Positions 11,157-18,725 of a DNA stretch of 64,000 bases are shown here, in pieces (within the stretch, counting starts at the first letter, position 1; each line of letters begins with the position of its first letter). The notes beneath the pieces are model-generated. The model ran no database searches and was not told the DNA's origin. It saw nothing but the letters and a program-made list of their open reading frames with translations. This stretch comes from Palsa-360 sp963710315 (GTDB taxonomy: Bacteria; Acidobacteriota; Terriglobia; Acidiferrales; UBA7541): NCBI GenBank assembly GCA_963710315.1, contig CAVPZW010000002.1, positions 62,001 to 126,000 on the forward strand, written 5' to 3'. The translations under genes were made by a program, and so were the position numbers.

Positions 11157-11535
11157 GTTGGGTTTTCCTCTCGATACGGCAATCAAAGTTACTTCATTCC
11201 AAGGCATTGGCTAAACGGCGATCTGAGATAGCTAAACGCTAGCCAAGTGGATGAAACGTCCGCCGAAGCCGTTTTGTTTCAACTATTTTGCGTGCGATTC
11301 CCGGCGGCCTCTTAAGAATAATTCTTGCAAACTGCGCGCGGGTGAATTCCAGCCGCTAAGTCTATTGCCCCTTATTGCTTCGGCGTTCTCACCCCGGGCC
11401 GGACTTCCGCGCGCGCAAGTATTGGACGCGAGAAACAGCCGAAGGTCAAGGCCCTATGTCGATTTGCCGGTGGGCTCTGGGCAAGGGCAACGTCGGTGCT
11501 GCCCTAGCTTGAATGATGTTGGCACGGCGCGGTTC
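11157..11535. other. intergenic stretch, upstream region of tolC-like gene
   Basis: I see no gene here. The minus-strand tolC promoter must lie in its left part. The plus-strand frame 11251-11598 has no recognisable homology and runs into repeats, so I treat it as spurious. Confidence 0.4.
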
Positions 11536-11811
11536 TTAGGAGGTCGGGACTTCAGTCCCGACGAATTGCATCGCCTCATCAGGGGTTTTAACCCCTGAAG
11601 CTTCAGGGGCTAAACAGGCTGCGGAAAAAGACCCGAGACTTTTTGTCATTCCGAGCGGAGCGAGGAATCTCTCTTTCTTTTCATGCGCTTAAAACCGGGA
11701 GAGATTCCTCGCTCCGCTCGGAATGGCAAAATTACCTACTTTTTCCGCAGCCTGTAAAGCCCGCAACGAAATATAACTCGAATGGCCGAGCTGAAACTCG
11801 GCCCTCCTAAA
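11536..11811. repeat. palindromic host repeat split by a MITE-like element
   Basis: The outer arms (TTAGGAGGTCGGGACTTCAG near 11536 and CTGAAACTCGGCCCTCCTAA near 11791-11810) form a compound palindrome with an inner hairpin CAGGGGTTTTAACCCCTGAAG at 11579-11599. The right part, GGGGCTAAAGCCCG, is interrupted by the element at 11615-11754. Confidence 0.65.
11615..11754. mobile_element. MITE-like element A, 140 bp
   Basis: The ends are perfect 15-16 bp inverted repeats: CAGGCTGCGGAAAAAG and its complement. The interior is a second palindrome (GTCATTCCGAGCGGAGCGAG... and its inverse). It is flanked by a 4-bp direct repeat, TAAA, at 11611-11614 and 11755-11758, as expected for a target-site duplication. 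It encodes no protein. The same structure recurs at 49095-49233. Confidence 0.85.
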
Positions 11812-11893
11812 CGCGAGAACTTCCAAATTGAGACACTGCCGGAAAGTCTCATTCCTTGACAACTGTTTAGGGGCTCGATAGTCTTGGCGCGAG

Positions 11894-12502
11894 ATGAGAC
11901 CTGACGCTGCGGTTCAAATTTTCGAGGATGTAGGCGCTATCCGCCACGGGCACTTCGAGTTGACCTCGGGGCTGCACAGCGGCACATACGTGCAATGCGC
12001 GCTGGTGCTGCAATACCCGAAATACGCCGAACAACTGGGACGGGCGCTGGCCGCCGAATTCATGGACCTGCGCGTGGATTGCGTTGCGTCTCCCGCGCTC
12101 GGCGGGCTGATTATCGGCCACGAAGTGGCGCGCGCCATTCCGCCGCGTGCGGACGGAAAGCCCATGCGCGCAATTTTCGTGGAGCGGGACTCGCTGGGAA
12201 CATTGACCTTGCGCCGTGGATTTCGTGTCGAGCCCGACGAACATGTGCTGGTGGTGGAAGACGTGTGGACCACGGGCAGCTCGACGTGCGAAACCATTCG
12301 CGTGCTGGAAGAGGCGGGCGCGCGCGTGGTGGCCGCCAGCGCGCTGATCGACCGCAGTGGCGGAAAGATCGAACTGCCGGTGCGCACCGAAGCCTTGGTG
12401 GAACTCAAGATCGAAAGCTATGACGCCTCCGAATGCCCCCTATGCCGCAACGGCGGCGTAGCCGTAAAGCCCGGCAGCCGCTTCGCCCGCTCCGGCGCCT
12501 GA
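11894..12502 (+). CDS. pyrE: orotate phosphoribosyltransferase
   Basis: A 202-aa type I phosphoribosyltransferase. The PRPP-binding motif is VLVVEDVWTTGSST; upstream is the family pattern HFELTSGLHSGTYVQC and the substrate loop SPALGGLIIGHEVAR. It converts orotate plus PRPP to OMP in pyrimidine synthesis. The C-terminus carries a CPLC pair seen in a subgroup of PyrE proteins. It stands alone; carAB of the same pathway lies 30 kb away. The length is normal. Confidence 0.93.
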   Translation: MRPDAAVQIFEDVGAIRHGHFELTSGLHSGTYVQCALVLQYPKYAEQLGRALAAEFMDLRVDCVASPALGGLIIGHEVARAIPPRADGKPMRAIFVERDSLGTLTLRRGFRVEPDEHVLVVEDVWTTGSSTCETIRVLEEAGARVVAASALIDRSGGKIELPVRTEALVELKIESYDASECPLCRNGGVAVKPGSRFARSGA

Positions 12503-12506
12503 TTGC

Positions 12507-12713
12507 AACCACGGATGCACACGGATCAACACGGATTAAGACATAAAGCAAAAGTAATTCATTACGAGACGCCAATCGCAAACCGTTCCACAGCAGATCT
12601 TAATTTCGCCAGTCGATGCCGATCGCCTCGCAGCCCAATTTCGCGCCTCAATGGTATTCTTCCATTCATTGTTCTTGTTTTTATCCGTGTTGATCCGTGT
12701 GCATCCGTGGTTC
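12507..12713. repeat. inverted ACGGATGCACACGGATC repeat pair
   Basis: The left arm 12507-12540 (AACCACGGATGCACACGGAT...) and right arm 12679-12713 (its complement, ...GATCCGTGTGCATCCGTGGTT) are nearly perfect inverted copies of about 33 bp with a 138-bp interior. The interior has a minus-strand frame (IPLRREIGLRGDRHR...) that I cannot assign. The architecture resembles the CACAGAG cassettes. Confidence 0.75.
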
Positions 12714-12730
12714 CATAGGTTTTATCTTCC

Positions 12731-13543
12731 ATGCGAAACATTAAATTCACCATTGCCTACGACGGCACGGACTTTAGCGGGTGGCAGGCGCAGCCGGGGC
12801 AAATCACGGTGCAGGGTGTGCTGGCGGATGTTCTCGAAAAGCTGACCCAGGACCGTCCGGCGATTCATGCCGCCGGGCGCACGGATGCGGGTGTGCACGC
12901 GGCGGGGCAAGTCGTAAATTTCAAAACGGAATCAGCCATGAGGGTCGAAGGATTTCATCGCGCGTTCAATGCGCTGCTGCCGCCTTCCATTCGAGTGAAC
13001 GCCGCGCAAGAGGTTGCTCTCGAGTTTCACTCGCGATGGGATGCGCTGGCAAAAACCTACCGTTACCGGATTTTTCGCGGGCGCGTGGTTCCTCCGTTTC
13101 TGTGGAAATACGTGCACCAGGATCCGTACGAGTTGAATTTTGAGGCCATGGCCGAGGCTGCTGCGTTATTCACGGGCGAACACGATTTCACCTCGTTTGC
13201 GGCCTCAACCGGTTCGGAAGAAGACGACCGCGAACGAGTTACGGTTCGCACCATCTACCGCTCCGAATTCTTGCGCGTTTCCAACGCGGGTTCACAAGAT
13301 GAAGCGGAGGAATGGGTCTACGTCGTTCGCGGCAGATCGTTCATGCGCAACATGGTACGAAAGATGGTGGGGACATTGGTGGATGTGGGGCGCGGAAGGC
13401 TTGCGCCGGGCGATTTGGCGGAACTGTTTGCGCTGCGCGACCGCTCGAAATCCGGCCCGACCATGCCGCCGCAGGGCCTTTGCCTGGAAAATGTGGAGTA
13501 CGTGGCACCGGCGGATTGGCCGGCTTCGGGTGGCGGGCTTTAA
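12731..13543 (+). CDS. truA: tRNA pseudouridine(38-40) synthase
   Basis: A 270-aa TruA-family pseudouridine synthase that modifies uridines 38-40 of the tRNA anticodon stem. The N-terminal IAYDGTDFSGWQAQP and the catalytic-Asp motif GRTDAGVHAAGQ are clear, as are FHSRWDALAKTYRYRI and RSFMRNMVRKMVGTLVDVG. Length and order are typical. It sits between two repeat elements. Confidence 0.95.
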   Translation: MRNIKFTIAYDGTDFSGWQAQPGQITVQGVLADVLEKLTQDRPAIHAAGRTDAGVHAAGQVVNFKTESAMRVEGFHRAFNALLPPSIRVNAAQEVALEFHSRWDALAKTYRYRIFRGRVVPPFLWKYVHQDPYELNFEAMAEAAALFTGEHDFTSFAASTGSEEDDRERVTVRTIYRSEFLRVSNAGSQDEAEEWVYVVRGRSFMRNMVRKMVGTLVDVGRGRLAPGDLAELFALRDRSKSGPTMPPQGLCLENVEYVAPADWPASGGGL

Positions 13544-13618
13544 GTAGCACAGGCTTCAGCCTGTGGAATTGCCGCTCTTAAAGCAATTCAAAATCCACAG
13601 ACTGAAGTCAGTGCTACT
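13544..13618. repeat. REP-like palindrome, copy 3
   Basis: The left arm GTAGCACAGGCTTCAGCCTG starts 1 base after the truA stop; the right arm CCACAGACTGAAGTCAGTGC has diverged by a few bases. This is the most decayed member of the family. Confidence 0.75.
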
Positions 13619-13739
13619 GAGAATCGCGCCGCCAAACTCGCGCTTGGTTTCACGGGAAGTGTTCGAGTAAGATACGACGACCGAGAGATGTGGGAATCGA
13701 TCCCGTAAGCGCATCCTAACCGGAGAGGGGAACACACTA

Positions 13740-14087
13740 ATGGCCGAGGAAAGCACACCGCAAAGCAGCGCACCCGCAGCGCCTCCGCCTGCGCCTCCCG
13801 CGGCTAAGCCTGCCGCGCCACCCGCTGCGGCGGCCGCTCCTACAGCGGTTGAGGCCGTGCCTCCGGAACAAAGGATCAAGGTGCGCAAGCCCAAGCAGCG
13901 CTCCTGCGATGAAAAAGATGCCAAGGGAAAACTTTGCGCCGGGCACTTGAAGCGCTGGTACGACTATCCCAAAGAAGTGGTGGCCAAGATCGGGCAGGAC
14001 GCGGAAATTTACCGCTGCGAATTCTGCAAGACCCTTTATAAGCCGGACCCGAAGCAAATGCCGCATAGTTTCACTTTGCGCTACTAA
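13740..14087 (+). CDS. conserved-looking small protein with four-Cys zinc-ribbon-like C-terminus
   Basis: A 115-aa protein with two parts. Residues 1-45 are almost only Ala and Pro (low complexity, probably a flexible tail). Residues 46-115 are compact and charged with Cys pairs: SCDEKDAKGKLC, then YRCEFCKTLY. The C-x6-C and C-x2-C spacing suggests one zinc site. There is no signal peptide or membrane segment. GGAGAGGGG lies 8-9 bases before the ATG, which supports translation. I recognise no named family. The RW-YDYP core and CEFC pair could mean a role in binding nucleic acid or protein, but this is a guess. Confidence 0.6.
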   Translation: MAEESTPQSSAPAAPPPAPPAAKPAAPPAAAAAPTAVEAVPPEQRIKVRKPKQRSCDEKDAKGKLCAGHLKRWYDYPKEVVAKIGQDAEIYRCEFCKTLYKPDPKQMPHSFTLRY

Positions 14088-14121
14088 GTGTGCGATGCAG
14101 AGGGTCGATGTTCTGTAAGCG

Positions 14122-15462
14122 TTGCGGCAGCAAGACAAGTACGAACCGCCCCTCCGGGATGAGGGCAATGCAGGCGTGGCCGAGCAACCCTTGAAACGTG
14201 TCCTCATACTACTTGCGCTGGGAGTGGCGGTGACTTCGTTTATCCAAAACTTCACTCGGAAAGCAGCCGCGGCCGGCGCGCCGGACGATCCGCGCATCGC
14301 GCGCGTTTTGCAGATCCTGCGCGATGGCGTGAAAGAAACCACCGAAGAGCAAATCCGCATCACGGAAATTCCCGCGCCGCCGTTCCAGGAAAGCGTTCGA
14401 GCCGCCTACATGAAGAAGCTGCTGTCTTCGGTAGGCCTGCGCGTGGAGATGGACGACACCGGAAATGTTATCGGCGAATGGCCCGGCTCTTCGCCCGACG
14501 TCATCATGCTCACGGCGCACATGGACACCGTGTTTCCCGCGAATACCGATGTGCGCGTCAAGCGCGAAGGCGGAAGGCTGTTGGCTCCGGGCATCTCGGA
14601 TAACGGAACGGGACTCGCAGCACTGGTGGCCCTGGCCAAAGCGTTTCGAGACGCTAAAATTAAAACCAACATGACAATCCTGTTTGTGGCCGACGTGGGC
14701 GAGGAAGGCGAGGGAAACCTTCGAGGAATGCGCGCCCTTGCGGAAGCTTACAAGAAGCGCTTGAAATACGTGCTGGCCTTGGACGGCTCAGCCACCGAAT
14801 ACGTGACCACCGCCGCGCTGGCATCCCGCCGTGTGGAAATCACCATCACCGGGCCGGGCGGCCATAGCTGGTCGGACTTCGGAACGCCCAATCCGGTGCA
14901 TGCCCTGGGGCGGGGAATTGCGAAGTTTGTCACCGTGCGCGTCCCGGAAGCTCCGCGCACGAGTTTCAATGTGGGCGAGATCGAAGGCGGCACTTCCGTA
15001 AATTCCATTCCGGCAAGCGCGCAAATGAAAGTGGATTTGCGCTCCGAATCCGAGACGCAACTCTCCGCGCTGGAAGTCCATTTGCGCGACGCCGTAAAAG
15101 CCGGCATTGATGAAGAAATGTCCGCCGCGCGAGAGCGTGGAATGGCCGGCAGCAGCAACTTGCTGAATCTGAAAATCAACGTGTTGGGAGTGAGGCCCGC
15201 GGGCGATCTGCCCGAGAATTCGCCTCTCCTGGCCGCATTGCTGGCTGCCGACGATCAGCTCGGCAACCGTTCGCGCCGTGAACGATCCTCTACCGACGCA
15301 AATATCCCACTCTCCATGGGAATTCCCGCCATTTCGCTGGGAGCGGGCGGCCGAAGCGGCGGCGCTCACACGCTGGAAGAATGGTACGACCCTTCCGGCA
15401 GGGAACTCGGCCTGCACCGCGTCGCTCTCACTGTGCTGACCCTCGCCGGCCTCGAACCGTAA
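14122..15462 (+). CDS. M20-family zinc peptidase
   Basis: A 446-aa M20/M25/M40 family hydrolase. Metal ligands are visible: H in MLTAHMDTVF, D in GISDNGTG, the catalytic EE in VGEEGEGNL, and H near the end in GAHTLEEW. The dimerisation-domain motif ITGPGGHSWSDFG is present. A hydrophobic stretch (VLILLALGVAVTSFI) near the N-terminus suggests export or anchoring. The start is uncertain: TTG 14122 opens the longest frame, but GTG 14176 (VAEQPLKR) would put the hydrophobic segment at the N-terminus. It is probably a di- or tripeptidase; specificity is unknown. Confidence 0.87.
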   Translation: MRQQDKYEPPLRDEGNAGVAEQPLKRVLILLALGVAVTSFIQNFTRKAAAAGAPDDPRIARVLQILRDGVKETTEEQIRITEIPAPPFQESVRAAYMKKLLSSVGLRVEMDDTGNVIGEWPGSSPDVIMLTAHMDTVFPANTDVRVKREGGRLLAPGISDNGTGLAALVALAKAFRDAKIKTNMTILFVADVGEEGEGNLRGMRALAEAYKKRLKYVLALDGSATEYVTTAALASRRVEITITGPGGHSWSDFGTPNPVHALGRGIAKFVTVRVPEAPRTSFNVGEIEGGTSVNSIPASAQMKVDLRSESETQLSALEVHLRDAVKAGIDEEMSAARERGMAGSSNLLNLKINVLGVRPAGDLPENSPLLAALLAADDQLGNRSRRERSSTDANIPLSMGIPAISLGAGGRSGGAHTLEEWYDPSGRELGLHRVALTVLTLAGLEP

Positions 15463-15504
15463 AAGTTTTCCCCGTACACGGCGTAGGATTTCACAGTTTT
15501 CGTC

Positions 15505-15544
15505 GGTCGCCCCATCCTTGCAGGCTGCGCATGGGTGGGCACCC
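15505..15544. repeat. short imperfect palindrome GCCCCATCC...GGGTGGGCAC
   Basis: GTCGCCCCATCC and GGGTGGGCACC face each other across a CAGGCTGCGC-like loop in the convergent gap between the M20 peptidase and the TPR protein. It could serve as a terminator hairpin. There is only one copy here. Confidence 0.4.
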
Positions 15545-15586
15545 AAAACCAACTGCAATTTCGTAGACGAATAGTTGATGGAATTT

Positions 15587-17560
15587 CTACGGCTGGCTTC
15601 GAAATTCCAGTTCCTGCATCTCTCCGTCCCAGGGCTTATCTAACACCAGGTTGTAGGAGATGCGCGCAGTGCGTCCTCGCAAGCTGGTGCAGGAAGCAGT
15701 TTTTCCCGTGGCGGCGGAGTCGGCCGACTTGATGGAGACTTTCGCAAAGTCCGCGGCATGCAGTTTCATGAGGATGGTCAGCGATTTTATGGAGAGCTGG
15801 ATTTGCGGGGCGCTCGAGCAGTTCACTTCCGTGATGGTGCCTATCATCGAATAGACTTTTGTTTCGGAGAAGCGCGCAGGCTCTGGCGCGGGAGCGGATT
15901 CCGATTTTGCAGCTGTCGGTTCCGATTTTGCGGCCGCAGGTGCGGCGGGTGTTGCAGGAGTCGCAGTCGAAGCCGGTTTTGCTGGCGCAGAAGTCACGGG
16001 GGCGGGCGCGGCGGCAGGCTGCGGGCGCGACGCTCTTGCAACGAGGTCGGCAGCCCTGTTGGAAGTGGCTCGGTCCGCCGCGGATTCCTTCACCAGGGCC
16101 GCTGTCCTGGCCGCTTCTTCGGGATGGCCTAGTTGGCTTTGAATGGACGCCATCTGCAACTGGTAACTGGACTCTCCGGGCGCGAGGGATGCCGCGCGCT
16201 GCGCATCGGCCAAAGCTTTTTGAAGCGTTTCGTCGCGCTGCGAATAGATCAGCGCCAGGTTGTACCAAATAGGAGCAAAGTCAGCGTTGAGCGCCGCAGC
16301 CTTTTCCAGGGCGGCGATGGCTGCAACGGGATTGCCTGTGATCCCGGTCTTGGCCATGGATACGAGTCCCTGGCCGTAAAAATTGAGAGCGTCTTTCGGA
16401 TCGAGCTTTACTGCCTCGTCGAAATGCTTTTCCGCGTCGTCCAGATTTTGTTTTTTCAGCAGCAGGAAACCGAGGCTCTGCTCCGCCTCCGCGAGCGCGG
16501 GCTCCGTGGTCAGGGCCTCCTCCAGATCGCCCTGAGCGTCATCCATCCTTCCGCGAAGGGAAAGGAAATCCGCCCTGCGCGCTTCGATCTCCGCCGGTGA
16601 AAGTGTGCGCGGAGGGCCGCCGGTGTTGTTCGAGGAGCCGAAGGGAAGGTCGGTGGGCATGGGTTTGGTCTGATTGACGAAGGCGGCGAATTTGCTTTGC
16701 AGCTGGTCCAAATTGCCGAAGGCATCGCGCGCCGCTTGCAGCGAATCCGTTCCGCTTTCCACGGCCGCAATGTAGCGCTCCATGGATTTCGCGCCGGCAA
16801 TTTGGGTGTCAATAATCAGGAAGTGCGCCAGAATGCGCGACTCGGCAAAATACACCGACTGTTTATCTCCCGGGCTGTAGTAAGGCGAGGTGCGGTCCAC
16901 ATGCAGCACCAGATCGAGCGGAAGCAGCGGGCTGCGAAACAAGGTGGCCAGATCCTCGGGATCGGGCCTGTCCATGCGAAAGTTGCGATCGTTCAAGGTA
17001 AGGTTTCCGTAAACCGCGGAATACCCTTCTTCGAGCCAGGGAGGCAAGTTGCGGTAACTGAGCTTTACGATATTGCGCGCGTAGGTCTGAAAAATATCCG
17101 CGTAGGGAAAGTGGCCGCCGGCGTTGGCTCGAATTCCGATGTATGTTTTTTCCGTGCTGGAGACGATCATGCCCGGCGGCTGCTCGTGCCGCTTGTCGAA
17201 GGGGAATTCGGGAGCCATGCGGGCAAAGGATTGCCCGTCCTTGGCAACCAGGATGCGCACGGGGACGCCAGTGCTGACGCGCGAATTCGGCATGGTGGCC
17301 TGGAACACGCGCACCAGCGATTCAAATTCGTCGGCAAATCGGCGGGCCATTTTTTCTCCGCCGTCGCTGGCCACGATAAAATGGTCCGTGCGAATCTCAA
17401 CCCATGGCTCGATCTTTTCCTTCTTTTCCTTTTCGGGTTTTTGATCCTTGCCCTTATCTTTATCGGCGCTGCGCGCGATGGGGCACAAGAGTGCCGCAAG
17501 GAGAAACAGTCCTGCCGGCAAAGCCTTTGTTGCAATGTGGTGTCGAATTGAGGCGTTCAT
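15587..17560 (-). CDS. TPR protein with N-terminal peptidase-MA-like domain
   Basis: A 657-aa exported protein: signal peptide to about residue 31, a Lys/Glu-rich linker, a peptidase-MA-like (DUF1570-type) domain (about 50-300, with VEIRTDHFIVASD and LPPWLEEGYSAVYG), several TPR units (about 330-480, such as AEQSLGFLLLKKQNLDDAEK), an Ala/Pro-rich linker, and a C-terminal small beta domain (YSMIGTITEVNCSS). In active peptidase-MA proteins an HExxH precedes the WLxEG motif; here the matching place reads RNIVKL, so zinc catalysis is doubtful. The TPRs suggest a periplasmic scaffold role. Confidence 0.75.
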   Translation of the reverse strand: MNASIRHHIATKALPAGLFLLAALLCPIARSADKDKGKDQKPEKEKKEKIEPWVEIRTDHFIVASDGGEKMARRFADEFESLVRVFQATMPNSRVSTGVPVRILVAKDGQSFARMAPEFPFDKRHEQPPGMIVSSTEKTYIGIRANAGGHFPYADIFQTYARNIVKLSYRNLPPWLEEGYSAVYGNLTLNDRNFRMDRPDPEDLATLFRSPLLPLDLVLHVDRTSPYYSPGDKQSVYFAESRILAHFLIIDTQIAGAKSMERYIAAVESGTDSLQAARDAFGNLDQLQSKFAAFVNQTKPMPTDLPFGSSNNTGGPPRTLSPAEIEARRADFLSLRGRMDDAQGDLEEALTTEPALAEAEQSLGFLLLKKQNLDDAEKHFDEAVKLDPKDALNFYGQGLVSMAKTGITGNPVAAIAALEKAAALNADFAPIWYNLALIYSQRDETLQKALADAQRAASLAPGESSYQLQMASIQSQLGHPEEAARTAALVKESAADRATSNRAADLVARASRPQPAAAPAPVTSAPAKPASTATPATPAAPAAAKSEPTAAKSESAPAPEPARFSETKVYSMIGTITEVNCSSAPQIQLSIKSLTILMKLHAADFAKVSIKSADSAATGKTASCTSLRGRTARISYNLVLDKPWDGEMQELEFRSQP

Positions 17561-17772
17561 TCTGTATGGCAGCGAGCCGATTCTCCGACAGTTTACCAGA
17601 CCTGCCTTCCGCAGAGCGCCGGATTCGTCCTCAGTGCGATTCCATCGCGGCCCGGCAGGTTGCCTTTACGGCAAAGGAACAATAGACTCAAACGTTCCAT
17701 GAGACCCGCGCCGAAAAATATAAATGCTCTTCCTGCGCGATTTCCATTCCAATTTGCGGAATTTGGGCGGAC

Positions 17773-18675
17773 GTGGTGCGCGCGGTGAGCCTGCGATTCA
17801 AGGCACATTGCGCGCTGCTGGCCGCCTCCTTCTTCTGGGGAGTAACTTTCGTGGTGGTGAAGAACGCGCTGGCCGACATTTCGGTGGTCGGCTATCTGGC
17901 GGCGCGCTTCGTCCTGGGCGTTCTTCCCATGATTTGGATTTACCGGGACGATTTGCGAAAACTTACTCGCGCCGAGGCCTGGGCAGGCGTTCAAATCGGG
18001 CTTTTTATGTCCGCGGGTTACGCGTTTCAGACCGAGGGCATTTCCCGCACCACGCCTTCGAAGGCCGCTTTCATCACCGGACTGAGCGTGGTGCTGGTAC
18101 CCATTTTTCTGGCCGCGTTTTGGCGAAAGAAGATTGGCGCGTGGGCTTGGGCAGGGGCGGCCACCTCTTTTGCGGGACTTTATTTCCTCACCGTGCCGGT
18201 GGAGGGCTTTGCCAGGCTCAATCGCGGCGACGTGCTGGTGCTGGGCTGCGCGGTGCTTTACGCTCTTCAAATTATTTACATCGCGAGGCACTCCGGAAAA
18301 TATTCGCTGGGGGCTTTGAGCTGCCTGCAAGTAATGCTTGCCGGATGCCTGGCCACCATCGCCGTCCCCATATTGAATGTGACTCGCGTGGAGCCATTTT
18401 TTGTGCGCTACACATTCCAGATGGAGTTTGGCGTGATCGTTACGGCGATCTTCACGACCGCGCTGGCGTACCCGCTGCTGGTCTGGGGACAAACGCATAC
18501 CAGCGCCACGAACACAGCGCTGATCCTAACTTCCGAGCCCGTTTTCGCCGCGATCACATCCTTCTTTGTGCTGCATGAACGGCTTGGAGGGAGAGCGCTG
18601 GCCGGCTCCATGCTCATTCTGAGCGGAATTGTTCTGGCCGAATGGACGGGTGCCGTTCCTTCCGCCGGATCGTAA
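17773..18675 (+). CDS. EamA/DMT-superfamily membrane transporter
   Basis: A 300-aa inner-membrane protein with about ten hydrophobic helices in two homologous halves, each an EamA domain. The first half has ALLAASFFWGVTFVVVKNAL and the second ends with ILTSEPVFAAITSFFVLHER and the G-rich terminal helix. Such proteins move drugs, amino acids or nucleotide-sugar-type metabolites; the substrate cannot be read from sequence. It starts at a GTG. It converges on the kinase pseudogene, with a 50-base gap. Confidence 0.87.
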   Translation: MVRAVSLRFKAHCALLAASFFWGVTFVVVKNALADISVVGYLAARFVLGVLPMIWIYRDDLRKLTRAEAWAGVQIGLFMSAGYAFQTEGISRTTPSKAAFITGLSVVLVPIFLAAFWRKKIGAWAWAGAATSFAGLYFLTVPVEGFARLNRGDVLVLGCAVLYALQIIYIARHSGKYSLGALSCLQVMLAGCLATIAVPILNVTRVEPFFVRYTFQMEFGVIVTAIFTTALAYPLLVWGQTHTSATNTALILTSEPVFAAITSFFVLHERLGGRALAGSMLILSGIVLAEWTGAVPSAGS

Positions 18676-18725
18676 AACCTGGGGGAGAATTCATCGGCGA
18701 CTGCATCTTTAAATCCTTGGTGAAT

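Noticed and set aside
12562..12753. 63-aa minus-strand frame between pyrE and truA
   Set aside because: It runs through the inverted repeat arm and into truA; the interior peptide is not recognisable.
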